Source of the DNA: FEN-1139 sp038207155
GTDB lineage: Bacteria; Myxococcota_A; Polyangia; Polyangiales; Polyangiaceae
Length of the DNA stretch: 64,000 bases
NCBI GenBank assembly: GCA_038207155.1
Contig: JBBRAB010000001.1
Location: 1 to 64,000, forward strand
Reading direction: 5' to 3'
Shown piece after piece: positions 25,186-32,917 of this stretch. Positions within the stretch are counted from its first letter, which is position 1. Each line of letters starts with the position of its first letter. The position numbers and the translations under genes were made by a program. The notes below the pieces were generated by a model that saw nothing but the letters and a program-made list of their open reading frames with translations, made no database searches and was not told the DNA's origin.

Positions 25186-25933
25186 GCCCCCCGCGACTCC
25201 GCCCGGTAACGACGACCTCGATCAGTTGCTTGCTAGCCTGAAACTCTCTCGGGTTCGGCAGATCGTTGGCGCCCAACTCCAGGCTGCCAATAAGTCGCAT
25301 CCCGCCTATACCGACCTTCTGCTCCGACTGTTCCGCGAGGAGTTCAACCATCGCCAACAACAGAGCATCGAATACCGAATTCGCCAGTCCAAGCTCAAAG
25401 ACCGCTTGCCGTTAGAAACCTTCCCGTTCAAGAAGCTGCCATCGATCAACGCTGCCAATATTCGCGAGCTTGCCAAGCTGGACTTCGTGACCAAAGCCGC
25501 CAACATCACGTTTATCGGTGAGGCCGGCGTCGGCAAAACGCGGCTGGCATCAGGTCTACTCCTGAAGGCCATGGCCAATGGCTACCGTGGTTACTTCAGC
25601 TCCGCCCAGGATCTATTCGACGAAATTTACACAAGCTTAGCCGACCGTTCCACCAGACGCTTACTCAATCGGCTTGCTCGCGTTGACGTTCTGGTCGTTG
25701 ATGAAATGGGCTACCTCAACCTCCGCCCTGAACAGTCCAATGCCTTCTTCAAGCTCATGCACGAGCGTTACGGAAAGCGCTCCACGATCATCACGACTAA
25801 CCTGGATTACCCCCTGCGGTACGAGTTCCTCGGCAACAAGAAGATGGTCAAGGCATTGCTCGACCGACTGCGCCACCGTTGTCACACCATCCGGATCCAA
25901 GGACAGTCTCTTCGAGAACCGCAAGAAGGGTAG
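25160..25933 (+). CDS. istB: IS21-family transposition helper ATPase (IstB-like)
   Basis: The product is a 257-residue AAA+ ATPase related to DnaC. Walker A is GEAGVGKTRLASGLL (about 121-135) and Walker B is VLVVDEMGYLNLRPEQ (about 177-192). The sensor region STIITTNLDYPLRYEFLG and the C-terminal LLDRLRHRCHTIRIQGQS complete the IstB pattern. IstB remodels target DNA and activates IstA. The ATG at 25160 gives a 26-bp overlap with istA. Motifs are intact, so the transposition machinery could still be active even though the upstream ParB gene carries a stop. Confidence 0.93.
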   Translation: MTKKSPPTEPPATPPGNDDLDQLLASLKLSRVRQIVGAQLQAANKSHPAYTDLLLRLFREEFNHRQQQSIEYRIRQSKLKDRLPLETFPFKKLPSINAANIRELAKLDFVTKAANITFIGEAGVGKTRLASGLLLKAMANGYRGYFSSAQDLFDEIYTSLADRSTRRLLNRLARVDVLVVDEMGYLNLRPEQSNAFFKLMHERYGKRSTIITTNLDYPLRYEFLGNKKMVKALLDRLRHRCHTIRIQGQSLREPQEG

Positions 25934-26073
25934 CCTGGGCTCACCCCCAGATTGAAGGGATCAAACCAAGACCCTTTCGACTGAGCATCCATCAAGCAGA
26001 ATCGTGCGCGGAATTGCGCTCCTGTCGATGGTCAGGTTTTCAAGAGCACAGGCGGGTACATTTTGCGGAGCGC

Positions 26074-27408
26074 TCAAGCGTACAGGTTTTCGAGCGGAAT
26101 ATCCCCGGGAGCCGCGCTCACCGCCGCGCTCATGATGAGCAAGCGGTAGCGCGCATCGAGCTCCACCACGACCGGCGAATCTTCACTGCTGGCGGCCTCG
26201 GCAAACCCGACGCTCCAGCGCGCTTTGCTCGTGGCATCGACCACCTCCACCACTTCACCACCGCTGAGCTGACCGCGCCGCCAAGCCACGCCGTAGCCCT
26301 GCCCCAGCGGAAAGAGCGTCACGCGCCCCTCGGGCTCAGCGGTGTCCGCGAGCGCACGGCCACCCGTACCAAGGGCTGCCGCCGTGGCCAAGCGCTGGCT
26401 CACCGCGAGCGGTTGGAGCTGAAAATCGAGCTCTTCCAGGCGCAGGTCGGGACCATTGCGCGCGTCAGGTCCGTCCACATACGCCAGCACCAAGCGGTCG
26501 CTCAGCGCGAGCAGATCAGCGTCGTACTGCGCGCCCTCGCGAGCCGTGGGGCGATAGACGAAGGCATCGGGGATGGTTTGTCCGGCGCGGACAGGACGCA
26601 GCGCGATGCCCTTGCCGTCACCATCACCCTCGAAATCGGTGAGCGCGACATAGACGTCCCCGTTGGGTCGCATGGCGACGACGGGGTTAGCGTCTGCGCT
26701 GGCGGTGAGCCCACGGCTCGCTTCCACTAGGGATTTACGGCGTCCGAGCGCGTCAAACGTAGACAGACGCACGCGCGGCTCGTCGCTGAGCGGACCCGTT
26801 TGAATGAACGCGGCAGCAAAGCCCGCGGGGCTCGCCGCGAGCGGATGCCGCCCCAGGCCGAGATGGCGCGCCAGAGGATGACCGCTGCTCTCGGCAACCC
26901 CGTCGCTCACCACGGGCGCGTCCACACGCTGGCAGCGCGCCGTGCAAAACACCCCTTCGAGCTCAGGATCATCGTCGCACTCTTCGGTAGCCGGATCGCG
27001 CACCGCATCCCCACAAAATGCTGATTTTGGCGACACGCCCAAGCTCGCGCCCGTGCCCGCGCCGCCGGTGCCAGCCACTGCTCCAGTACCCGCTCCGGTG
27101 CCAGTTCCGCCCGCGCCGGTGCCAGTTCCGCCCGTTGCGCCGGTGCCAGTTCCGCCCGTTGCGCCGGAGCCCGTGGCGCCCGATGCGCTTGCGGCGCCCG
27201 TGCCGGCTCCGCCCGCTCCGCCCGCTGCGCTGCCACCGCTGCCGGGCGCCACAACACCCGCGTCGACCACATTGAGCGCAATGCGATAGGTGAGGCGCGC
27301 GTCAGGCGGGCTCGTCGCGCTGCCAACGGCGCCTGCAGTTGCGCCTGGGGCTTGCGAGGTTGCACCGGCGGCTCCCGCCGCCCCAGTGGGCGCGTAGTCT
27401 TGGCACAC
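26074..27408 (-). CDS. Gly/Thr-rich lipoprotein with DUF4215-like motif, probably interrupted at both ends
   Basis: The frame encodes 444 residues: a Gly/Ala/Thr linker of about 120 residues, a cysteine motif (CGDAVRDPATEECDDD, then FCTARCQ) resembling the DUF4215 myxobacterial repeat, and a C-terminal part with WD/Kelch-like beta-strand pattern (DANPVVAMRPNGDVYVALTD). GTG at 27408 is only the first start in this frame. A good lipoprotein leader starting at ATG 27542 (SLGALAFSCALSLSLQC) lies in another frame and meets this one exactly at the cysteine, so a one-base frameshift is likely. At the 3' end the frame stops next to the IS21-like element after GDIPLENLYA, which looks like an abrupt end. 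The protein is probably surface-attached. Confidence 0.6.
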   Translation of the reverse strand: MCQDYAPTGAAGAAGATSQAPGATAGAVGSATSPPDARLTYRIALNVVDAGVVAPGSGGSAAGGAGGAGTGAASASGATGSGATGGTGTGATGGTGTGAGGTGTGAGTGAVAGTGGAGTGASLGVSPKSAFCGDAVRDPATEECDDDPELEGVFCTARCQRVDAPVVSDGVAESSGHPLARHLGLGRHPLAASPAGFAAAFIQTGPLSDEPRVRLSTFDALGRRKSLVEASRGLTASADANPVVAMRPNGDVYVALTDFEGDGDGKGIALRPVRAGQTIPDAFVYRPTAREGAQYDADLLALSDRLVLAYVDGPDARNGPDLRLEELDFQLQPLAVSQRLATAAALGTGGRALADTAEPEGRVTLFPLGQGYGVAWRRGQLSGGEVVEVVDATSKARWSVGFAEAASSEDSPVVVELDARYRLLIMSAAVSAAPGDIPLENLYA

Positions 27409-27542
27409 TGCAAGCTGAGGCTCAGCGCGCAGCTGAAGGCCAATGCTCCAAGCGAGTGAGCCGCGGTGCGTGCAGCGCTCCTCGCTGGCTCCTCGCGGCT
27501 CTCGGTGTCGCCTTGGCTGTCGCTAACGTCTTGCTGGCCCAT

Positions 27543-27878
27543 CGTCGCTCCCGGGATCGTCAGGGGTACGGATCTAATCCAGCCCGCTGCCGGAGTTGCG
27601 GGGCGTCGGCCGGCGCTGAGGACGCCCGAGTTGGACCTCGCCCCCGCGTCGCCGTGGGATTTGCGTGTGCGCCCCCGAGCTGCAACCGCCCCTCCACGCG
27701 ACGCCGCCCCACCACTCCGCTCACCGCCGTTCGACAAACCGACGTGCCCACGCCGATTCAGCCAAAAGCCCGGGACTCGAAAGGTCGTCTGAGGGCCTGA
27801 AAATGCGGCGATCTCGGGTACGGGGGGCGGCCCCACTTCAGCGAAAGGAGGATTCGGCCGTAGCTGTAGGCGACCTCC
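27543..27878. other. divergent intergenic region
   Basis: This holds the promoters of the lipoprotein gene (minus) and the REC-PilZ gene (plus). GGGAG at 5 nt upstream of ATG 27542 is a good ribosome binding site. No gene is supported here. Confidence 0.4.
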
Positions 27879-29021
27879 ATGAATGCCCCGCGACACCTAT
27901 TGGCTCTTGGGCTCTTCTCATCACATGAGCGCGCCGTCCTGGCACAAGCCGCGCGTGAAGCGGCGATTGAAATGACAGCTATGAGTGATGCCGCGACCGC
28001 GCGGCACTGGCTCTCGGAGCATTCCGCCAGTGCGCTGTTGATCGACGGCGAGTCACCCGAAGCGGACGCCTTCGCCGTCGAACGCCGTGCCGAAGCGGCT
28101 CACTCCACACTCCCGGTGTTTGTTTGGGCCACCGAGGTCAGCGATCTCGCGTTCGCCGAGGCCTTCTCCTGGGGCGCAGATGACGTCATGCAGCGCGGCG
28201 CGCTCAATCCCCTGCTGTCGCGGCTGCGCCAGCTCCCCAAGGAACCTATCGCGCTGCCTGCAAGCAATCGCGGCACGGTCCTGGTCGCCGATGATGATCG
28301 CTCGCGTCGCATCGTGCTCGGGCGTGTCCTGCGCAATGCCGGTTGGTCGGTGACCTTCGCCATCAATGACGAGGATCTATTCCGCTTCGTCTCCGAGCGC
28401 AGTGTGGACTTGGTGGTCTCCAACACGACTCTAACCCAAGAGCCCAAGGCGCTGCTCGAACGACTGCAGGAGCAGGGAAAAAACCCGCTCTTTGTGCTCA
28501 ATACGCCGCCACGCCTGCTGCACCGCTACCGTGGTTTGCTGGGCGATTTTGAGAACGTCAGCGTCACTGATGGTTTTGCTCCCGCGGAAAATGTGTTGTT
28601 CGTATCCAATGAGCTTGGGCGACCCCGCGGTGGCGACAAGCGCAAGAGTGCTCGCTTGCTGTACGGAACCGCGGTTGGGTTTCGCAGCATGGGCCGCGAG
28701 ATGGATGACTACGGCTACTCCTACAACATCAGTGAGGGCGGTCTGTACGTGCGCACCTTGGCGCCGCCGGCAGACGACATCGCATGGCTGGAGCTCGTTC
28801 CGCCTCGCAGCGACCGCCGCGTGCGCCTCGTCGGGCAAGTGGTCTGGCGACGAGGACTGGCCAAGGGAGAGTTTGCGACCGTCCCCCCCGGCTTTGGCGT
28901 TCAGATCGTCGACGGTGCCAAGCTGGACCTCGACCACTGGAACGAACGCTACGAGCAGTACGGCGGAGATCTCAATCGCTCGCTGCGCGCCGGTGCCCCG
29001 CCAGCGCGCGTGCCTGCGTAG
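27879..29021 (+). CDS. double receiver-like protein with C-terminal PilZ domain
   Basis: The product has 380 residues. Residues 1-120 form a receiver-like domain with Asp in ALLIDGESP. A second receiver domain at about 130-240 begins TVLVADDDRSRRIVLGRVLR, but the phosphoacceptor position reads DLVVSN, Asn instead of Asp, and the conserved Lys is replaced in LFVLNTPP. Residues about 250-355 are a PilZ domain: RKSARLLYGTAVGFR, YSYNISEGGLYVRT and a closing GVQIVDG. PilZ binds cyclic di-GMP through RxxxR and [DN]xSxxG, and both motifs are recognisable here. The protein is probably a cytoplasmic c-di-GMP effector for motility or surface behaviour. It is monocistronic. Confidence 0.82.
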   Translation: MNAPRHLLALGLFSSHERAVLAQAAREAAIEMTAMSDAATARHWLSEHSASALLIDGESPEADAFAVERRAEAAHSTLPVFVWATEVSDLAFAEAFSWGADDVMQRGALNPLLSRLRQLPKEPIALPASNRGTVLVADDDRSRRIVLGRVLRNAGWSVTFAINDEDLFRFVSERSVDLVVSNTTLTQEPKALLERLQEQGKNPLFVLNTPPRLLHRYRGLLGDFENVSVTDGFAPAENVLFVSNELGRPRGGDKRKSARLLYGTAVGFRSMGREMDDYGYSYNISEGGLYVRTLAPPADDIAWLELVPPRSDRRVRLVGQVVWRRGLAKGEFATVPPGFGVQIVDGAKLDLDHWNERYEQYGGDLNRSLRAGAPPARVPA

Positions 29022-29063
29022 CGCTGCGAGCGCAGTCCTGCGCAGCGCTGCTCGCGCGCCTGA

Positions 29064-30320
29064 CTAACGCGAGGGGCGGAGCAGGAGAAAGAGCATCGGT
29101 ACGACCAAGCCAAGCAGCAGCACAATTGCGATGACGAGGCAGCCGAGCGGCGAGAGCTGGCGCTGAGCGCGGCGCTCGAGCGCTGAGCCGAACGCCATGC
29201 TTTCACCGAAACCCGCCGATCCGCCGCCACGCAGCGAGAGCGAGTCGTCATCGCGAATGATCGCCTGCAGGGGCAGGGAGGAGTGCCTCGGCGCCATGCC
29301 ATCCCTTTTGCGAATGGCGGTACCGATCGCGATCACCTCGATCAGCCCTGGAGCCAGCTCTCGCACTTGCATTCGATTGCCAACGACCCGCTCGGCCCCG
29401 ACGGACTTGGCCTCTTCGCGAATGAGGTCGATGCAGCGCTCGCGCGCGTCATACACGAGTGACGTCAGCTCGGTGAGTTCACCCCGCGAGAGCGCCGCAA
29501 ACGAGGCCCCAATGCCACCCACGAGTCCAAGCGAGGTGACGCTGGTGGCCATCACGAGCTGCACCGGGGCGTAGCCCATCAGCGCCAGCGCGTGCAGCTC
29601 GGCGCCCGTCAGCTCGCTTGTTGCCACCAGGGCGGGAGCCTGCCCAGCTTCCGGCAAACTCGGATGATGCGAAGCCGTGCCCGTCATCAGGAGTTCCACC
29701 ACTCCGACCCCAAATGGGCGCACGTCCGTGCGGATATCGACGACCGCGTTGGCGCCGACGCTGGCCGCTTCGCGCCTCATGCGCCAGAGCGCTTGATGTC
29801 GCAGGCGGTTGTACATCGACGAGTACTCGTGCACCTCACCGCGCGCCAGAGTTCGGAGCCCGCCGCTGAGACCTCGACCGAGCCCAAGTGCATAGGCGAT
29901 GTTGCCCATGACGAAACTGATGGGGCGATAACCGGCGTCGACGTGACAGTACAGCTCGGTCCCCGAGGCCGAGGTCGTGAAGAACTCAGTGCCTGGCGGT
30001 CCTTCGCTCAGACTCGTCCCCTGCGACAGGAACTCGGTGTAGCCGGACAGGGAGGAGAGCTCGGTCGCCATTCCGGTGACCCCGAGGGCGCCATGACGAT
30101 GGGCCTCGGCCGCGAGGCGCGCCATGGCGGCATGGCGACCCTCCGAGATGAGACTCGTGATGCTCTCGATCTCACCTCCGGCGACCGTGCGCAGTGAGGA
30201 GCCCACGGCACCCATCAGGCCGAGCGAGCAAACACTGTTGCCGACCACCAGATCTCCGGGAGAGAATCCCAGCATTCCGAGGCAGTAGGTTGCGTTGCCT
30301 GAGAGACCCGAGACGAGCAT
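29064..30320 (-). CDS. triple YbjQ-repeat (heavy-metal-binding-like) membrane protein
   Basis: Three copies of the YbjQ/UPF0145 domain occur in 418 residues. Each has a VxGNSV/VMGNIA/VMATSV strand, a glycine turn, GELTELTSLVYDARERC or an equivalent, and a final GAxxVxxxR strand (SVGAERVVGNRMQVRE). The copies lie at about residues 10-110, 120-215 and 230-330. A Ser/Gly linker follows, then one C-terminal membrane segment (LGCLVIAIVLLLGLVVPMLF) with a short basic tail. A tail-anchored protein with the repeats in the cytoplasm is the simplest topology. YbjQ proteins form pentamers; the function is unknown. It is transcribed divergently from cysK. Confidence 0.8.
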   Translation of the reverse strand: MLVSGLSGNATYCLGMLGFSPGDLVVGNSVCSLGLMGAVGSSLRTVAGGEIESITSLISEGRHAAMARLAAEAHRHGALGVTGMATELSSLSGYTEFLSQGTSLSEGPPGTEFFTTSASGTELYCHVDAGYRPISFVMGNIAYALGLGRGLSGGLRTLARGEVHEYSSMYNRLRHQALWRMRREAASVGANAVVDIRTDVRPFGVGVVELLMTGTASHHPSLPEAGQAPALVATSELTGAELHALALMGYAPVQLVMATSVTSLGLVGGIGASFAALSRGELTELTSLVYDARERCIDLIREEAKSVGAERVVGNRMQVRELAPGLIEVIAIGTAIRKRDGMAPRHSSLPLQAIIRDDDSLSLRGGGSAGFGESMAFGSALERRAQRQLSPLGCLVIAIVLLLGLVVPMLFLLLRPSR

Positions 30321-30374
30321 GGGGTGAGGTTACCTCACTCGCGCCCGAGCGGGTCTGAGCCCAGGAATGCAGGG

Positions 30375-30420
30375 GGAATTGTCATTCTTGACAATTCCGA
30401 CGAATTACATCAAGAATAAG
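30375..30420 (+). promoter_or_regulatory. palindrome-embedded promoter of cysK
   Basis: GGAATTGTCA (30375-30384) and TGACAATTCC (30389-30398) are perfect 10-bp inverted arms with a 4-bp centre. The right arm region contains a consensus -35 hexamer, TTGACA, at 30388-30393. AAGAAT at 30412-30417 sits 18 bp downstream as a possible -10. A palindrome that overlaps the -35 box is a typical operator for a dimeric repressor. It begins about 90 bp before the cysK ATG and 55 bp from the divergent gene, so it could control both. Confidence 0.6.
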
Positions 30421-30464
30421 CCATCGCTGGTCCCAAGCCCAGCGCCCACACCGGAGTGCCCAGC

Positions 30465-31451
30465 ATGAACGTCTTCGCCGATAATTCTCTGTCCATTGGG
30501 CGTACGCCACTGGTTCGCCTCAATCGCATCGTCCCCAAGGGCGCCAAGGTCTACGCCAAGATCGAGGGCCGCAACCCCGCCTACTCGATCAAGTGCCGCA
30601 TCGGGGCGGCCATGGTGTGGGACGCGGAAAAGCGTGGTTTGCTCAGGCCCGGCGTAGAAATCGTGGAGCCGACCTCGGGCAACACGGGCATCGCGCTGGC
30701 ATTCGTGGCCGCCTCTCGTGGCTATTCGATCACGCTGGTGATGCCGGAGACGATGAGCGTCGAGCGGCGCAAGGTGCTCAAGGCTCTTGGCGCTAAGCTG
30801 CACCTCACCGAGGGTGCCAAGGGCATGAAGGGCGCCATCGCCAAGGCCACCGAGATCCGCGACAGCGATCCAACGCGCTACTACCTGCCCCAGCAGTTCG
30901 AGAACCCCGCCAATCCGGCGATTCACGAGACCACGACGGGCCCCGAGATCTGGCAAGACACCGACGGTGAGATCGACATCCTGGTGTCCGGCGTTGGCAC
31001 CGGTGGCACGATCACTGGCATCTCGCGTTACATCAAAAAGACGCGCGGCAAGGCCATCCTGAGCGTCGCGGTGGAGCCCGAAGAGAGCCCCGTCATCACG
31101 CAGAAGCTAGCTGGCGAGGAGCTCAAGCCCGGTCCGCATAAGATCCAGGGCATCGGTGCGGGCTTCATTCCTGGCACCCTTGATCTGTCGGTGATCGACC
31201 GCGTCGAACGCGTCTCTTCGGCCGAGGCCATCGCGTTCGCACGCCGACTCTCCACAGAAGAGGGCATCCTCTCGGGGATCTCTTGTGGCGCTGCGGCGGC
31301 TGCTGCTGCGAGGTTGTCAGCCCTCCCCGAGTTCGCCGGCAAATCGATCGTCGTCATTCTTCCCGACGCCGGCGAACGCTACCTGTCGAGTGCGCTCTTC
31401 GAGGAAGCCTTCCAGGGCATCGCGGAAGCCAAGGCGGGCGACACGATCTGA
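30465..31451 (+). CDS. cysK: cysteine synthase (O-acetylserine sulfhydrylase)
   Basis: This PLP enzyme makes cysteine from O-acetylserine and sulfide. The 328-residue protein shows the PLP lysine in NPAYSIKCRIGAAM (Lys about 43), the substrate loop EPTSGNTGIALAF, the phosphate-cup loop GVGTGGTITGISRYIK and ISCGAAAAAA near the C-terminus. The ATG at 30465 was preferred to the GTG at 30456: it has a CCGGAG element 8 nt upstream and directly precedes the conserved NSLSIGRTPLVRL. It is monocistronic, with a palindromic promoter in front and a hairpin behind. CysK versus CysM is decided by the NPAYS/KCRIG motif. Confidence 0.93.
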   Translation: MNVFADNSLSIGRTPLVRLNRIVPKGAKVYAKIEGRNPAYSIKCRIGAAMVWDAEKRGLLRPGVEIVEPTSGNTGIALAFVAASRGYSITLVMPETMSVERRKVLKALGAKLHLTEGAKGMKGAIAKATEIRDSDPTRYYLPQQFENPANPAIHETTTGPEIWQDTDGEIDILVSGVGTGGTITGISRYIKKTRGKAILSVAVEPEESPVITQKLAGEELKPGPHKIQGIGAGFIPGTLDLSVIDRVERVSSAEAIAFARRLSTEEGILSGISCGAAAAAAARLSALPEFAGKSIVVILPDAGERYLSSALFEEAFQGIAEAKAGDTI

Positions 31452-31464
31452 CAAAGCCGCAAGC

Positions 31465-31493
31465 CATCGGCGGGACGAGGACGCCCGCCGATG
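31465..31493 (+). terminator. hairpin downstream of cysK
   Basis: CATCGGCGGG and CCCGCCGATG are perfect 10-bp arms with a 9-nt loop, 13 bp after the cysK stop. There is no T-run, as is common in such GC-rich genomes. Confidence 0.55.
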
Positions 31494-31558
31494 CGCGCTA
31501 CGGCCAGACCTGAGCGCGGGCGTTGACAGGCCGGGCCAACTCCGTAACTCTGCCCCGC

Positions 31559-32170
31559 GTGACTCTCCGAGTAATCCTGGGACTCTGTGCCTTGGTGGCC
31601 GCCTCGGCCTGCGGTGGCGCGCACGCCGCTGCTGCGCCCGAGCAAGCGAGTGAGCAGTGGATCCCCGTCGTCCCGGACGGATGGACCACTGCGAGTCAAA
31701 GCGCCGCAGGTGGCGTCGCCTGTGAGCTCAATGGCGCCGAGGATTGCAGCGCTGCCCCGACGCGACTGCGCTGGACACGCCTGGACTTGCCGCGTGAGAC
31801 CTCGCTCAGCGCCGTGCTCGAGGCCGCGACCCGCCGTCACGCTGCGAGCTGCCATGAGGGCAAGGGAGAACTGCTGGCGCCGCGCGCGCGACTCGGACAC
31901 CAAGAGCAGCTCGCCGTTTGGTACTGCCCGCCGGTGACCGGTGGCCCCAAGGCTGTCAGCCAGATTGTCTACGAGCGAGTCGTGCTTGGCGCGAATGCCA
32001 TCTACCTGCTTGAGCTGGAGCGTCAGTTGGTGCTGCCCCCAGACGCTGCCGCAAGCTCGGCCGAGGCCCTCCCTGGCGCCCTTCACGAAGAGTCGCTGCT
32101 TCAGGTCAGTCGTTCTTTTTTCTGTGAGCGGCGTGGTGACGGGAGCTGCGGAATCGAAGCCGCCCCCTGA
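31559..32170 (+). CDS. hypothetical lipoprotein
   Basis: From GTG 31559 the product has 203 residues with a signal peptide and lipobox (LRVILGLCALVAASACGG); an in-frame TTG at 31523 is less likely. The mature part has several paired cysteines (ACELNGAEDC; ASCHEG; WYCPPVTGG; FFCERRGDGSC), suggesting disulfides outside the cytoplasm. The sequence is not low-complexity. I do not recognise a family. It sits between cysK and the cobalamin adenosyltransferase, apparently on its own promoter. Confidence 0.65.
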   Translation: MTLRVILGLCALVAASACGGAHAAAAPEQASEQWIPVVPDGWTTASQSAAGGVACELNGAEDCSAAPTRLRWTRLDLPRETSLSAVLEAATRRHAASCHEGKGELLAPRARLGHQEQLAVWYCPPVTGGPKAVSQIVYERVVLGANAIYLLELERQLVLPPDAAASSAEALPGALHEESLLQVSRSFFCERRGDGSCGIEAAP

Positions 32171-32315
32171 GCCTCGGCAGGCTCCGGACTCACGCGAGCC
32201 ACACCAAACGACCTCGGCTTTGCGCGGTGTGCACGATTCCCAGCACTTGGCGATTGTCGACTCACCAGGCAAGCACTAGATCGATGCCCTGCCCTAGCGC
32301 CCGAGGAACCTTGCG

Positions 32316-32867
32316 ATGCGTCTTTACACGAAAACCGGCGATCTTGGTGAGACCGGACTCTTTGGCGGCGCGCGCGTGGGCAAGGATACCCTGCGCGTCG
32401 AAGCCTATGGCACGATCGACGAGCTGAACGCGGTACTCGGGCTGGCCAGAGCGCAACAGCCGAGCGAGGGCGCGGCCCAGCTCCTGAGCGAGCTCCAGCA
32501 GGATCTGTTCGTGCTCGGAGCAGAGCTCGCGTGCGTGCCGTCCAAGCGGGCACAACTCAAGATGCGTCTGCTCGACGCCAGCGACATTGCGCGCCTCGAG
32601 CAGCAGATTGACACGCTGAGCGATGCGACCCCAGCGCTGCGCACCTTCGTCCTGCCGGGTGGACACCCTGCCGCGGCCGCGCTGCACCTCGCGCGGACCG
32701 TCGCTCGTCGCGGCGAGCGGCTCACGTTGAGTCTGTCGCGTGAGGAAGAAGTCCGCAGCGAGGTGTTGATCTACCTCAACCGGCTGAGTGACTTGCTGTT
32801 TGCCCTGGCCCGCAGCGAGAACCACCGGCACTCTGTTTCGGATATTCCCTGGCTACCTCGCGCCTGA
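32316..32867 (+). CDS. PduO-type ATP:cob(I)alamin adenosyltransferase
   Basis: The 183-residue protein has every PduO-type signature: YTKTGDLGETGLFGG (ATP-binding TxxGDxGxT), VEAYGTIDELNAVLGLAR, and SEVLIYLNRLSDLLFALAR close to the C-terminus. It transfers adenosyl from ATP to cob(I)alamin to make coenzyme B12, required for example by methylmalonyl-CoA mutase. No B12 biosynthetic genes lie nearby, and no cobalamin riboswitch features were recognised in the 145 bp upstream. It is followed at 50 bp by the ACT-domain gene, possibly cotranscribed. Confidence 0.92.
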   Translation: MRLYTKTGDLGETGLFGGARVGKDTLRVEAYGTIDELNAVLGLARAQQPSEGAAQLLSELQQDLFVLGAELACVPSKRAQLKMRLLDASDIARLEQQIDTLSDATPALRTFVLPGGHPAAAALHLARTVARRGERLTLSLSREEEVRSEVLIYLNRLSDLLFALARSENHRHSVSDIPWLPRA

Positions 32868-32917
32868 GAACGCAGCGACATCGGACGGACACATCCACCC
32901 CCTAAGATTGGCTCACC

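Larger units (their letters stand above)
22541..26073 (+). mobile_element. IS21-like element with a ParB-type accessory gene (boundaries approximate)
   Basis: The left edge is set by the loss of RtcB homology at about 22540, the right edge by the end of the opposing lipoprotein frame at 26074. Inside are a ParB-domain gene, an IstA-type transposase and an IstB-type ATPase in that order, with istA and istB overlapping as in IS21. GCAAAATG at 22571-22578 and its complement CATTTTGC at 26059-26066 might belong to imperfect terminal inverted repeats, but this is only 8 bp. Target-site duplication cannot be shown, because flanking host sequence seems deleted on at least one side. Confidence 0.7.
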
